Positions 22,335 to 31,049 of a stretch of DNA of 37,586 nucleotides are shown here, piece by piece. The notes under the pieces were generated by a model that worked only from the letters and a program-made list of their open reading frames with translations, was not told the origin of the DNA and made no database searches. The first letter of the stretch is position 1; every line of letters begins with the position of its first letter. Origin of the DNA: Acidiferrobacterales bacterium. GTDB lineage: Bacteria > Pseudomonadota > Gammaproteobacteria > Acidiferrobacterales > Sulfurifustaceae. The translations under genes and the position numbers were made by a program. The stretch is taken from positions 1-37,586 of the forward strand of contig CAKKRZ010000052.1 of the NCBI GenBank assembly GCA_919902925.1. Reading direction: 5' to 3'.

Positions 22335-22619
22335 TCAGCTGTCGGTGGCGCGGCCGGCCAGTGCCCGTTTCTGCACCGGCGTCATCAGCTTGACGGCGCA
22401 TTCGCGGATCAGGGCATGGGAACGGCTGCCGCAGGGTTCGCGGTAGCGCAACACCACCGGGCGGCGCGAGCGGGTGTAACGCGAGGCCAGGCCTTCGTTG
22501 TGCTGCTGTACGCGTCGATCGAGATCGTTGGTGATGCCGGTGTACAGGGAACCGTCGCGGCACTCGACCATGTAGACGAACCAGGTGTCTGGCTTTTCGG
22601 GCCCGAATGATGACGACAT
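22335..22619 (-). CDS. GIY-YIG nuclease superfamily protein (YhbQ/UPF0213-like)
   Basis: A 94-residue protein, essentially one GIY-YIG domain. FVYMVECRDGSLYTGITND gives the paired motif (VYM in place of GIY, YTG in place of YIG), then DRRVQQHNEGLASRYTRSRRPV with the catalytic Arg and His, and a conserved Glu in IRECAVK. Stand-alone proteins of this type are structure-specific or uncharacterised nucleases. Seventeen bases after the SirB1-like gene and convergent with trmB. Confidence 0.9.
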   Translation of the reverse strand: MSSSFGPEKPDTWFVYMVECRDGSLYTGITNDLDRRVQQHNEGLASRYTRSRRPVVLRYREPCGSRSHALIRECAVKLMTPVQKRALAGRATDS

Positions 22620-22636
22620 GAGTGTTTCCCGGCGTG

Positions 22637-23476
22637 TCAGTGATAGCGGGCGAGCTGGCGCTCGACCTCAATCAGCCTGGTACGTACCGGGACCACGTCG
22701 ATGGTGGCATTGGCGCGTTCGAGGTAACGGCGATAGTCATCGCGCGCGGCCCGGTAACACTCCAGCCGTTCGTGCAGCTCGCCGCGTTCGCGCAGCTCCT
22801 CGATCTGATCCGGGGCGATCTGCAGGATGCGGTGCAGCGCGGTCAGCGCCTTGTCGTGGCGCTGGCGGCGCAGATATATGCCTTTCAGGTTGCGCAGCAT
22901 GCGCACCAGGATATCGCGCTTGTCGGTCGCCTCCAGCAGTTCGTTCAGCGACAGTCCGCCGATCATCTCGTTACCGCTGGCCTCTTCCAGTCGCTCAACC
23001 AGGTCTTCTTCGGTCAGCGGCGTGCCGCCGCTGAAGGGGTCGAGCACCACGTCGCCTTCCTCGGTGGAAAACTTCACCAGGAAGTGGCCGGGGAAGGACA
23101 CGCCTTCGAGCTCCAGCCCGAGCCGGCTGGCGATGTCCATGTAGAGAATCGACAACGTGATGGGGATGCCGAGCTTGCGATCGAGCACGTCGTTGAGAAA
23201 GCTGTTGCGCGGGTCGTAGTAGTCGTCGACGTTGCCGGCGAAGCCGAGTTCGTCGAACAGAATCTGGTTCATGGTCACCAGCGTGTCTTCGATGTTGGCG
23301 CCCTCCGGCAGGCGCACGCGCACGCGCGTCGCCAGCTCGTCGAGGCGCGCCAGGTAGGCGTCGACATCGAGCCCCGGGTATTCGTCCTTGGCGAGCAGCA
23401 GCGCGGCCTCGGCCAGGCTCAAGTCCTGGTCGGCGACCAGCATTTGCTGCAGGCGCTCCGTGATTTGCGTGTCCAT
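22637..23476 (-). CDS. SirB1-like transglutaminase-fold / TPR protein
   Basis: About 279 residues. Residues about 40-160 form the transglutaminase-like domain of the SirB1 family: LFDELGFAGNVDDYYDPRNSFLNDVLDRKLGIPITLSILYMDIASRLGL (recognised by NSFLNDVLDRK and GIPITLSILY), VSFPGHFLVKF and DVVLDPFSGG. The catalytic Cys of true transglutaminases is absent, as usual for SirB1. The C-terminal 90 residues contain two TPR-like helical repeats (RQRHDKALTALHRILQIAP, CYRAARDDYRRYLE). Function unknown. ATG 23476 fits family N-termini; the upstream in-frame extension is Arg-rich and unlikely. Confidence 0.85.
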   Translation of the reverse strand: MDTQITERLQQMLVADQDLSLAEAALLLAKDEYPGLDVDAYLARLDELATRVRVRLPEGANIEDTLVTMNQILFDELGFAGNVDDYYDPRNSFLNDVLDRKLGIPITLSILYMDIASRLGLELEGVSFPGHFLVKFSTEEGDVVLDPFSGGTPLTEEDLVERLEEASGNEMIGGLSLNELLEATDKRDILVRMLRNLKGIYLRRQRHDKALTALHRILQIAPDQIEELRERGELHERLECYRAARDDYRRYLERANATIDVVPVRTRLIEVERQLARYH

Positions 23477-23572
23477 GGGAGCTTTAAGGATAGCAAACGC
23501 CCGGCGCGGCGCCGGATGGCGGTTTAACAGGGATTTCAGCCGGTTGCGCGACCACCGCCGGGCGGCGGCCAA

Positions 23573-23818
23573 TTACGGACGGGCGGCGATGAAGGCGATC
23601 TCGTCCTGGTTGCCGATCGGGGTATCGGGCGAGGCGAACTGGCGGTTGACCGTGATGTGCAGGGCGCTGTCGGTGAACGTGGTCTGCCACTGCCCGCCGC
23701 GAGCGCGCTGCCAGGCGACCAGGTCGCGAACGGTGGTGACGCCGACGGGCAGATCGATGGTTTCGCCGCCGGTGCCGAGTTTGTCGACGAGGTTGGCGAA
23801 GTAGAAAAGTTTGGCCAT
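23573..23818 (-). CDS. MoaD/ThiS-family small protein lacking the C-terminal Gly-Gly
   Basis: An 81-residue ubiquitin-fold protein: MAKLFYFANLVDKLG, IDLPVGVTTVRDLVAWQRARG, and HITVNRQFASPDTPIGNQDEIAF (central words VNRQFASPDTP and DEIAF). This matches the MoaD pattern of the molybdopterin synthase small subunit. The family ends FxPPVxGG; here the chain ends FIAARP, so the Gly-Gly required for thiocarboxylate formation is missing. It may be non-functional as a sulfur carrier, or use another chemistry. ATG 23818 starts the ubiquitin fold. No other moa gene is in the window. Confidence 0.8.
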   Translation of the reverse strand: MAKLFYFANLVDKLGTGGETIDLPVGVTTVRDLVAWQRARGGQWQTTFTDSALHITVNRQFASPDTPIGNQDEIAFIAARP

Positions 23819-23874
23819 GGTGTGTCCGGAAGAAAGCGCAGTGTAGCGCGTCTGCCCGGAACAATCGCGCCGCA

Positions 23875-26295
23875 TCAATGACGGATCGCGCGCGCCAGGT
23901 AAAGCCAGGACTCAATAACACTATCCGGATTAAGGGATAGGCTGTCGATGCCCTGCTCCAGCAGCCACAGGGCCAGGTCGGGATGGTCGGACGGTCCCTG
24001 GCCGCAGATGCCGATGTATTTTTTCCGGCGCCGGCAGGCCTCGATGGCGCGCGCCAGCAGCGCCTTGACCGCCTCGTTGCGCTCGTCGAACTGACCGGCC
24101 ACCAGCGCCGAGTCGCGATCGATGCCGAGCGTCAGTTGGGTGAGATCGTTCGAGCCGATCGAGAAACCGTCGACATATTCGAGAAAGGCATCGGCCAGCA
24201 GCGCGTTCGAGGGAATCTCGCACATCATAATCACGCGCAGACCGTGTTGGCCGCGTGCCAGTCCGAGTCGCCCCAGTTCTTCGACCACGGCCCGGCATTC
24301 GCCGACGGTACGCACGAACGGGATCATGACCTCGACGTTGGTCAGGCCCATGTCTTCGCGCACGCGGCGGATGGCGCGGCATTCGAGTGCGAAACATTCG
24401 CGGAACTCGTCGGCCAGGTAGCGCGCCGCGCCGCGAAAGCCGAGCATGGGGTTTTCTTCCTTCGGTTCGTAGCGCGCCCCGCCGAGCAGGTTGGCGTATT
24501 CGTTCGACTTGAAGTCGGAGAAGCGCACGATCACCGGTTTCGGATAAAAGGCGGCGGCCAGGGTGGCGACGCCCTCGGCCAGCTTGCCGACGTAGAAATT
24601 CACCGGGTCGCCATAGCCGTGCAGACGCGGCCGGATATCGGCTTGCAGCGTCGCCGGCAGACGGTCGAACTCCAGCAGCGCGCGCGGGTGCACGCCGATC
24701 TCGCGGGCAATGACGAACTCGATGCGCGCCAGGCCGATACCGTCGTTGGGCAACGCCTGGAAATCGAAGGCGCGCTCGGGATTGCCGACGTTCATCATCA
24801 TCTTCACCGGCAGCGGCGGCATGGCGCCGGTGTCGACGGTCTCGACGGTGAAGTCGAGCCGGCCGCGGTAGACGTGGCCGGTCTCGCCCTCGGCGCAGGA
24901 GACGGTCACCGGCGCGCCGTCGGCGATGGCGCGGGTGGCGTCGCCGCAGCCGACAATGGCGGGGATGCCGAGTTCGCGGGCGACGATGGCGGCGTGGCAG
25001 GTGCGCCCGCCGCGGTTGGTGACGATGGCGGCCGAGCGCTTCATCACCGGTTCCCAGTCCGGGTCGGTCATGTCCGTGACCAGCACGTCGCCGGGCTGCA
25101 CGCTGGCGAGCGCATCGACACCGGCGACCACGCGCGCCGGACCGGCGCCGATGCGCGAACCGATGGCGCGGCCAGTGATAATGACTTCACCGGGTTTGGT
25201 CAGCCGGTAGCGTTCAAGACGGTTGGCGCTGGCGCGGCTGCGAACCGTCTCCGGCCGCGCCTGCAGGATGTACAGCTTTTCGTCGACACCGTCTTTTCCC
25301 CATTCGATGTCCATCGGCCGGCCATAGTGCGCTTCGATGGCCAAGCCCATGCGCGCCAGTTCCAGCACCTCGTCGTCGCTGAGACAGAATCGTTGGCGTT
25401 CCGTGTCGGTGACATCCAGCGTGAGCGTGCGTTCGTTGCCTTCACCGAAGCCGCTACCGGGCCTTCCCTGGCCCGCGGCCCTCGCTTCGGTCCGATCGGC
25501 GTAGACCATTTTGATCTGCTTGCTGCCCAATTGCCGGCGCACGATCGGCCGGTGGCCCTGTGCCAGCGTTGGTTTGTGCACGACGAATTCGTCCGGGTCG
25601 ACCGCGCCCTGCACGACCGTCTCGCCCAGTCCCCAGGCGGCGTTGATCAGCACCACGTCGCGGAAACCGGATTCGGTGTCGAGCGTGAACATCACACCGC
25701 TGACGCCGACGTCGGCGCGCACCATGCGTTGCACGCCGGCCGATAGCGCCACGCGCGCGTGCTCGAAACCGTGGTGCGTGCGATAGGCGATGGCGCGGTC
25801 GGTGTAGAGCGAGGCGAACACGATCCGCACCGCTGCGAGCAGCCCATCGATGCCACGCACGTTGAGCAGCGTCTCCTGCTGGCCGGCGAACGAGGCCTCG
25901 GGCAGGTCCTCGGCGGTGGCCGAGGAGCGCACGGCGAACGACAGGTCTTTCGTCTGGCCATCGTCGAGGCGCGCATAGGCCGCGCGCAGTTCATCCGCCA
26001 GCGCCGACGGCAGCGGCGTGTCCAGTATCCAGCGGCGAATCTCGGCGCCAGCCGCGGCCAGCGCGCGCACGTCGCTCACGTCCAGTGGGGCCAGCCGGCT
26101 GGCAATGCGCGCGGCCAGCCCACCCTGCGCCAAGTGCTCGCGAAAGGCCTCGGCGGTGGTGGCAAACCCGCCCGGCACGTGCACATTAGCGGCGCGCAGG
26201 TGCCGGATCATCTCGCCGAGCGAGGCATTCTTGCCGCCAACGCGGGCGACGTCGGCCAGGCCGAGGTTCTCGAACGGCAGGATCCTGGCGCTCAT
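23875..26295 (-). CDS. ppsA: Phosphoenolpyruvate synthase (pyruvate, water dikinase)
   Basis: An 806-residue three-domain enzyme. The N-terminal ATP-grasp domain has [40 protein letters not shown] (as [14 protein letters not shown]) and ILQARPETV. The phosphohistidine domain has [18 protein letters not shown] with the catalytic His. The C-terminal PEP/pyruvate barrel has [34 protein letters not shown] and GICGQGPSD with the catalytic Cys region. It makes PEP from pyruvate and ATP for gluconeogenesis. E. coli PpsA is 792 residues. ATG 26295 precedes the conserved start by four residues. Divergent from its regulator ppsR, with 30 bases between starts. Confidence 0.96.
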   Translation of the reverse strand: MSARILPFENLGLADVARVGGKNASLGEMIRHLRAANVHVPGGFATTAEAFREHLAQGGLAARIASRLAPLDVSDVRALAAAGAEIRRWILDTPLPSALADELRAAYARLDDGQTKDLSFAVRSSATAEDLPEASFAGQQETLLNVRGIDGLLAAVRIVFASLYTDRAIAYRTHHGFEHARVALSAGVQRMVRADVGVSGVMFTLDTESGFRDVVLINAAWGLGETVVQGAVDPDEFVVHKPTLAQGHRPIVRRQLGSKQIKMVYADRTEARAAGQGRPGSGFGEGNERTLTLDVTDTERQRFCLSDDEVLELARMGLAIEAHYGRPMDIEWGKDGVDEKLYILQARPETVRSRASANRLERYRLTKPGEVIITGRAIGSRIGAGPARVVAGVDALASVQPGDVLVTDMTDPDWEPVMKRSAAIVTNRGGRTCHAAIVARELGIPAIVGCGDATRAIADGAPVTVSCAEGETGHVYRGRLDFTVETVDTGAMPPLPVKMMMNVGNPERAFDFQALPNDGIGLARIEFVIAREIGVHPRALLEFDRLPATLQADIRPRLHGYGDPVNFYVGKLAEGVATLAAAFYPKPVIVRFSDFKSNEYANLLGGARYEPKEENPMLGFRGAARYLADEFRECFALECRAIRRVREDMGLTNVEVMIPFVRTVGECRAVVEELGRLGLARGQHGLRVIMMCEIPSNALLADAFLEYVDGFSIGSNDLTQLTLGIDRDSALVAGQFDERNEAVKALLARAIEACRRRKKYIGICGQGPSDHPDLALWLLEQGIDSLSLNPDSVIESWLYLARAIRH

Positions 26296-26325
26296 GACCG
26301 GGCGGCCGTCTGGCATAATGGTTCG

Positions 26326-27141
26326 ATGGCACGCCACCTGTATCTGGTCTCGGACGGTACCGGCGTCACGGTTGGCACGCTCGGCAATGCGCTGTTCTCG
26401 CAGTTTCCGTCACAGGATACGCATCGCGAGACACGGCGCTTCGTGGACACGGCGGACAAGGTGCGCGCCCTGGCCGCGGAGATCGGGACCGCCGCCGCCG
26501 CCGGCGAACGACCGATCGTGCTGGCCAGCCTGGTCGACCCGGCGCTGCGCGCCGTGCTGGCGGCTGCGCCGTGCCTGTTTCTGGATGTCACGGGAACGTT
26601 CATCGATGCGCTCGAGCGTGAGTTCGGTCAGCCGGCGACACGGCATGTCGGTCGCGCGCACGGCGTCAGTGATGATATCCAGTATACCCGGCGCATGGAG
26701 GCCGTGAATTTCAGCCTGGTGGCCGACGACGGCCTGAGCCCCAAACAATACGACCGCGCCGACGTGATCCTGACCGGGGTCTCGCGTTCGGGCAAGACGC
26801 CGACCTGCCTGTATCTGGCCATGCAGCACGGCCTGTTCTGCGCCAACGACCCGCTGACCGATGACGACCTGATCGGAACCGGCCTGCCGGCACGGCTGGC
26901 GAAACACCGCGACAAGCTGGTCGGGCTGACGCTCGCGCCGGCGCGCCTGCACCATATACGGCGCGAACGACGGGCGGAAGGCGATTACAGCCGGCTGGAG
27001 CGCTGCGAACAGGAAGTGCAGGCGGCGGAGGTTCTGTTCCGGCGCGAGGGCATCCCGGTCATCGACGTCACGAGCCTGTCGGTCGAGGAAATCGCCGCCA
27101 CCATCCTGAGCCGGAAACGGCTGATGGGGGTTTCCGCCTGA
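26326..27141 (+). CDS. ppsR: PEP synthase regulatory protein (bifunctional kinase/phosphorylase)
   Basis: A 271-residue protein (DUF299 family; E. coli YdiA/PpsR is 277). [22 protein letters not shown] opens the family fold, [25 protein letters not shown] is the central signature, and [15 protein letters not shown] is the P-loop near residue 152. It inactivates PpsA by ADP-dependent phosphorylation of a threonine beside the catalytic His and reactivates it by Pi-dependent dephosphorylation. It faces ppsA head to head, so both promoters must lie within or across the 30-base gap. Confidence 0.96.
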   Translation: MARHLYLVSDGTGVTVGTLGNALFSQFPSQDTHRETRRFVDTADKVRALAAEIGTAAAAGERPIVLASLVDPALRAVLAAAPCLFLDVTGTFIDALEREFGQPATRHVGRAHGVSDDIQYTRRMEAVNFSLVADDGLSPKQYDRADVILTGVSRSGKTPTCLYLAMQHGLFCANDPLTDDDLIGTGLPARLAKHRDKLVGLTLAPARLHHIRRERRAEGDYSRLERCEQEVQAAEVLFRREGIPVIDVTSLSVEEIAATILSRKRLMGVSA

Positions 27142-27149
27142 GATAGTAT

Positions 27150-28058
27150 CTAGTAACCGGCGGCCTTCAGGAAGGTAACGGTTACATCGACCGCGTCGTC
27201 GGTGTAGAAGCCGCGAAACGAATGATTGGCGCCGTCGATCACACTTATCTGCACGCGCTTGCCGTTGACGAGCGGCGCTACCTTTTTATCGAGGTCGACG
27301 ACCACGTCGTCCTTGCTGGCAACCACCACGAGCGTCGGCTTCTTGAGCTTGGGGATCAGGTACGGGGTATCGAGGCGCGGGTCGGGCCCGTAGTATGAGA
27401 CGAAACTGTCAGCCGTTGCCGCGGTGTCGTTGCATGTCAACAGACCGATGTGTTCGAGAACCGCATCGCCTTTGCCGTCCTTGATCAGTTTTTGCGCCTT
27501 TTCCAGCACCGGCGCCAGCGGTTTCTGGTAACGCTTCTGGTAGGTAGTGGCATCGGTATTCTCGCCGATCGCCGGGGCCAGCAATACCACGGCTTTTACC
27601 AGCGCGTTATCCCGTTCCGCCGCATAGAGCGCCGTCTGCGCGCCGCCGCGCGAATGGCCGAGCAGGGCCACGCGCTGGGCGCCCTGTTTTTTCAGCCAGT
27701 CCATCCAGGTGCTGATCTCATCCGCGGCGTCGGTGTAGCGGTGGCGATGCGTGATCTTGCAGTCGTACATGCCGTGACGGTTGCTGAGCCCGAGACTGAG
27801 ATTGATGGCCAGCGTGCTGTAACCACGCTCCTTGAACAATTTCTGGAGAGAGGCGATGACTTCCATGCGCTGGTGCGCGAGGGCGCCGTGGGTAATGAGG
27901 ATCGCGCCGTCAGAGATTTTCTTGCCGGTGGCGAGTTCGAGGTTGGCGTTTAGCGTCAGCCCCTTGTGGGTCAGGGTCACTTCCTCCGCCTGGACCGCGG
28001 CGGCAGAGACAGCGAGCGTGATAGCGCACAGGTAACAGGCCAAGGTACGGGTTTGCAT
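27150..28058 (-). CDS. Exported alpha/beta hydrolase
   Basis: A 302-residue protein with signal peptide (1-24, ending VQA-E). It has a dienelactone-hydrolase-like alpha/beta fold: oxyanion region ILITHGALAH, nucleophile Ser in LLGHSRGGAQ (about 141), acid Asp in VVVASKDDVVVD and base His in IDGANHSF near the C-terminus. A periplasmic esterase or lipase-like role is likely; the substrate is unknown. It ends nine bases from the convergent ppsR stop. Confidence 0.85.
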   Translation of the reverse strand: MQTRTLACYLCAITLAVSAAAVQAEEVTLTHKGLTLNANLELATGKKISDGAILITHGALAHQRMEVIASLQKLFKERGYSTLAINLSLGLSNRHGMYDCKITHRHRYTDAADEISTWMDWLKKQGAQRVALLGHSRGGAQTALYAAERDNALVKAVVLLAPAIGENTDATTYQKRYQKPLAPVLEKAQKLIKDGKGDAVLEHIGLLTCNDTAATADSFVSYYGPDPRLDTPYLIPKLKKPTLVVVASKDDVVVDLDKKVAPLVNGKRVQISVIDGANHSFRGFYTDDAVDVTVTFLKAAGY

Positions 28059-28179
28059 GGGCTTCCTCGCGGGAGGTGAGGTGACCGACTGTTGGGAGTA
28101 ACGAGATTCAGTCTAGCCCGGTTTGGGTGGGCAGGTCGAGAACCGCCAGACGGCGTCTGACATCTATTTAGCCCATAGC

Positions 28180-28413
28180 GGCTAACGAGACTGTAGAAAA
28201 CCCCTTTACTCAGGATCCAACTCACCAGAATCGCCACAGCGCAATGAAACTGTCGTCGTGTCGACAGATTTCAACGATGACCGCGAATGCCTGCTGGGCA
28301 GGCTCAGGCGCGTTCCATTCTGTGCTCCTATTTCGATCATGGACATGATCGCTGCCTATCGATTGGGCAAAAGTGTGCTCGTCAAGGGGTTTCCTACAGT
28401 CTCAACGTTTGCC
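28180..28413. mobile_element. MITE-like element with about 30-base imperfect terminal inverted repeats
   Basis: The left end at 28180-28209 begins GGCTAACGAGACTGTAGAAA. The right end at 28381-28413 is its imperfect reverse complement (in the same sense GGCAAACGTTGAGACTGTAG, then GAAACCCCTTGAC). They share GAGACTGTAG(A/G)AAACCCCTT. The 234-base body has no credible transposase; the + frame crossing it and running to 28581 is not protein-like. The ends resemble those of larger insertion sequences whose tips read AGACTGTnGAAAA, so this may be an internally deleted IS. I see no clear target duplication. It fills most of the 435-base gap between the hydrolase and methyltransferase genes. Confidence 0.7.
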
Positions 28414-28493
28414 ATAACCTGTAGTGAAAAGCAGTGCGACGAGGAACGAGAAGCGCCGTTTTTCACTGTCCGTGTTGATGGATTTGCTGCTTG

Positions 28494-29432
28494 TCACCGA
28501 CCGCTCACCCTCTTTAGTCGCGATATTATTCTCTTATATAGCTGCCTAAGTCCGTCTTGGATTGTCGCGTCTGGGACGTAAGAGAGACTATGTTCCGGCC
28601 ATATTTCCTGAAGGGTATTTACGGAAGGGGATGTCGCGATTTCACAGAATCTGTCTTTGATCGCTACAAAAGTACAGCGGTTTCGGTGCTCAAGTCCAGG
28701 TTTGCCAAAATTCAAATGTGCCGGAATAAAACATTCGTAAACCGAGGAAAAACCTGCTTTGTTGAGAATGTTGACTAAAGATGGTCTGGTGAACCAGAAG
28801 CTTGTCGGGTTGTCTGCCGAGGCCCAGGGCGTCTTTGCTTTCTCTTCAGGCGTCGCGCTATCAGAATACTCGCGAAATATACTGCCCCAGTATTCGTCGC
28901 CGCCGTACACAATCCGTTCGATAGGCTGAAGCGCCACATGAGTGTCTATCACGATTATGCGGTTCGCGACGTCATACATGCGATTGATTAGGTTTATGGC
29001 ATCGGTGGCCGGGAGGTGATACAGGATACCGCTACATACAATGGCATCAAATTTGCCATACGACTCGACAGATATGTTTCTCACATCATCCTGACGGAAG
29101 TCCAAGTTATGCAACCCAAGAGCCTCCTTACAAAAGATGGCTTTCTTAATGTTGGTTTCTCTAATTTCAACGCCTATTGTGTTAGCTCCATGCTTTGCGA
29201 ACTCGATAGAAAAGATCCCGTCCAAACATCCCAAGTCAAGGACGCTGCACTCAGAAAGTGGCTTCTCGGATAGGTCGCTTACAACTTGGACGATGCGCTT
29301 AAGTCTTGTATGGGATATTTGACAATTTCCTCTCGTCCAGATGTCGAAAGGCAGGGGAATGTCAAAAGTCCATTCGCCGTACTCGTGCTTCATTTTATCA
29401 AGTGCGCGTTGAAGTTCTTCCCTGCTCTGCAT
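28494..29432 (-). CDS. Class I SAM-dependent methyltransferase (AT-rich, transferred)
   Basis: A 312-residue protein. SVLDLGCLDGIFSIEFAKHGANTIGVE (seen in LDLGCLDGIFSIEFA) is motif I with the SAM-binding GxG variant G-C-L-D-G. DFRQDDVRNIS is motif II/III and AIVCSGILYHLPATDAI is motif IV. The C-terminal RLYKRIISRLKRVSGR-like basic tail resembles methyltransferases in polysaccharide or small-molecule clusters. Substrate unknown. Codon use and composition are clearly more A+T-rich than the flanking genes. Together with the adjacent MITE-like element, this marks a laterally acquired insert. No partner genes accompany it. The 29433-29617 spacer is also AT-rich and otherwise empty. Confidence 0.82.
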   Translation of the reverse strand: MQSREELQRALDKMKHEYGEWTFDIPLPFDIWTRGNCQISHTRLKRIVQVVSDLSEKPLSECSVLDLGCLDGIFSIEFAKHGANTIGVEIRETNIKKAIFCKEALGLHNLDFRQDDVRNISVESYGKFDAIVCSGILYHLPATDAINLINRMYDVANRIIVIDTHVALQPIERIVYGGDEYWGSIFREYSDSATPEEKAKTPWASADNPTSFWFTRPSLVNILNKAGFSSVYECFIPAHLNFGKPGLEHRNRCTFVAIKDRFCEIATSPSVNTLQEIWPEHSLSYVPDATIQDGLRQLYKRIISRLKRVSGR

Positions 29433-29617
29433 AGTTTTATTTCTCTTTTTGATGTGGCCGAATGTTTGGCGACTTCATGTATCGGCGTTTGCTACGCCTA
29501 ACGGGAGTCCATGTTGTGTATTAAACAGAATTCGTATCTACAAGGTAACTGGCGCAAATCTGTCTATTCCAGTTTACATAATTAGGCAGGGAACCGTGAG
29601 AAGGCAGAGTTTTCCAA

Positions 29618-30556
29618 TCAGGGTTTAACGCAGTCAAGATCGTTGGCGAAGGAAATCGTCCCGGTGTAGTGCTCGCGGATTTTGGCGCCCAGGGCTTCTT
29701 CCCGTCCGAGCGAGTCCGGTGTGCGCCGGGATAGTATGAGCTGCCGGGCGCCGCTGCGCCGGGCCAGATCGGCCAGCACCATCGTTTCCGTGCCGTCGGC
29801 CGAGACCAGCAACGGCAACACGAGAATGTCGGCCCCCTTGGCCAGTTGCAGCAACGGCTCGCGCTGTCCGCGCAGGTCGCCGGCGATGACGATGTGTTTG
29901 CCGCCGGCCTCCAGCCGCCAGGCGAGTGCCGGCGCTTCGCGCTGATCGACGATGACCGCTACGGTGTTTAGCCGGTCGTTGCGGAAGGCCGGCAGGAGCG
30001 GATCGTTGTTTGGTTTTCCCTGCAGGGTCTCGGGCAGTTTGGCTGGGCGCGGGCGGACGTCGTGCGGTTCGAGGCGATAGGTGTCGCGCGCCAGCGGACT
30101 CAGTACACGGCCAAGGTAGCGGTAGACGCCGCGCGCGGCGTCGAACTGTTCGCGCACGAAGGCGACGGTGGACAGCGCGAAGCGATTGCCCGGCGGCCCG
30201 TAGACTGGCAGCGGGCGATCGCGCTTTTCCGTGAGCGAGGAGGCGATCAGCGCCGGCAGGTCGCTGCTGCGGTCGGCGTACAGGCGGGTGAAGAGAATGA
30301 CGTCGAGGTCGGCGACACTGGCGCCGGCCTCGCCGAAACGCAGGGCCGCGCCACCCCCGAGGTCGATGAGCGCGCGCGGTTTGCCGTCGAGCCAGAGCAG
30401 ATAACCGGAGCCGGCACGGCGCGCGGCCAGTTCTTCGCCGCCGCTGCCCAGCACTTGCAACTGCACGCCCGGTCCTTCGCAGGCGGCGTGCGTGCCCATC
30501 GGTGCCAGCGCGACGGCGGCCAGCAGGCCGAGGCGGCGGATCAGGCGGGCATCCAT
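29618..30556 (-). CDS. Exported metallo-beta-lactamase-fold protein with degenerate metal site
   Basis: A 312-residue protein with signal peptide (1-24, ending THA-A). The fold is that of periplasmic MBL hydrolases related to RNase Z: VQLQVLGSGG, SGYLLWLDGKPRALIDLGGG and LDVILFTRLYADRSSDLPALI. In active relatives the last block reads T-H-x-H-x-D-H-SSDLPAL; here residues 90-96 are T-R-L-Y-A-D-R, so all three His are replaced and only Asp95 remains. Later ligand positions (IAGDLRG) also lack His. Metal-dependent hydrolysis is not expected; a binding or structural role is possible. Its start overlaps the end of rof by 16 bases. Confidence 0.85.
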   Translation of the reverse strand: MDARLIRRLGLLAAVALAPMGTHAACEGPGVQLQVLGSGGEELAARRAGSGYLLWLDGKPRALIDLGGGAALRFGEAGASVADLDVILFTRLYADRSSDLPALIASSLTEKRDRPLPVYGPPGNRFALSTVAFVREQFDAARGVYRYLGRVLSPLARDTYRLEPHDVRPRPAKLPETLQGKPNNDPLLPAFRNDRLNTVAVIVDQREAPALAWRLEAGGKHIVIAGDLRGQREPLLQLAKGADILVLPLLVSADGTETMVLADLARRSGARQLILSRRTPDSLGREEALGAKIREHYTGTISFANDLDCVKP

Positions 30557-30795
30557 GAACGGATGTGGTCGAGACGGATGCGGCGCGGTTCGCCTGATTC
30601 GAGATGGCAGATGAGAAACTCCTCGTGGTTCGCGGTTTGCAGGTCAGTGGGGAGCACGGCCTGATTATAAGTCACGTTGTTCTCGGTCCAGCTGAGATGC
30701 AGTTTCCGCCGTTGCATGATGGCGAGTTCGTATTCCGAATGCAGGTCACAGGCAATCGGTCGGTAGTCGGTGGTGGATTTTGTCAGCTCGCTCAT
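30541..30795 (-). CDS. rof: Rho-binding antiterminator (Rof family)
   Basis: An 84-residue Sm-like beta-barrel protein. YRPIACDLHSEYELAIMQRRKLHLSW opens it in the same order as E. coli Rof (YxPIxCDxxxxLELAxxxxxxLxL); LQTANHEEFLICH and EPRRIRLDHIRSW complete it. Rof binds Rho and inhibits termination. ATG 30795 matches family N-termini; the longer frame upstream is rejected because it runs through the lexA promoter region. It overlaps the MBL-fold gene and is divergent from lexA. Confidence 0.88.
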   Translation of the reverse strand: MSELTKSTTDYRPIACDLHSEYELAIMQRRKLHLSWTENNVTYNQAVLPTDLQTANHEEFLICHLESGEPRRIRLDHIRSWMPA

Positions 30796-30877
30796 GACTG
30801 CCTCGTGACGACAGATGCCCATTCTAGCGCTGGCCCCCGGGGATTTTCCGGGAAATTCCCATGGTGGCGAAAGCGGC

Positions 30878-30906
30878 TTGCCGGGGACCCGGACCGGCCG
30901 TATGCT
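30878..30906 (+). promoter_or_regulatory. Sigma70-type promoter of lexA-dinB
   Basis: -35 TTGCCG at 30878-30883, a 17-base spacer, -10 TATGCT at 30901-30906. This is a good sigma70 match with ideal spacing, pointing toward lexA. Expected start of transcription is about 30913, inside the direct-repeat operator that begins at 30911. Confidence 0.75.
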
Positions 30907-30910
30907 GTGA

Positions 30911-30925
30911 GAACATTTGGAGAAC
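30911..30925 (+). promoter_or_regulatory. Candidate LexA operator GAAC-N7-GAAC
   Basis: The sequence GAACATTTGGAGAAC is a perfect direct repeat of GAAC with a seven-base spacer. It starts four bases after the -10 box and overlaps the predicted transcription start, ideal for repression. GTTC/GAAC-N7-repeat is the established LexA box of alphaproteobacteria, not the CTGT-N8-ACAG box of most gammaproteobacteria. The flanking bases extend the repeat to GAGAACATT twice. Confidence 0.7.
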
Positions 30926-30937
30926 ATTACTTAAGGC

Positions 30938-31049
30938 AGGACGAGCGAACGTAGTGAGCAGGGCTTTGCATCCTAATGACGAGACGAATGAGCGCAAGCG
31001 AATAGGGCTTTGCATCTTATGACAGGACGAACGAAGTAGGGCTTCTAAT
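30938..31049 (+). repeat. About 2.5 tandem units in the lexA leader
   Basis: Three degenerate units share an ACGA(G/A)(C/A)GAA(C/T) start and an AGGGCTTTGCATC(C/T)TAATGAC core. Cores lie at 30960-30980, 31004-31023 and (broken) 31038-31049, so the spacing is 44 then 34 bases. The lexA start codon TTG lies at the edge of the last, decayed unit. The region is transcribed if the promoter at 30878 is used. Confidence 0.7.

Noticed and set aside
28258-28581. 107-residue + strand reading frame with GTG start
   Set aside because: It runs through the MITE-like element and its right terminal repeat, then overlaps the methyltransferase gene end. No domain, no ribosome-binding site, unnatural composition.
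29494-29592. Possible attC: GCCTAAC followed about 90 bases later by ATTAGGC
   Set aside because: The second core lacks the obligatory GTT, the inner arms do not pair, and the methyltransferase gene has no partner site at its other end.
30796-30927. Longer start of the rof gene
   Set aside because: It would run through the lexA promoter and operator and adds residues absent from the family.
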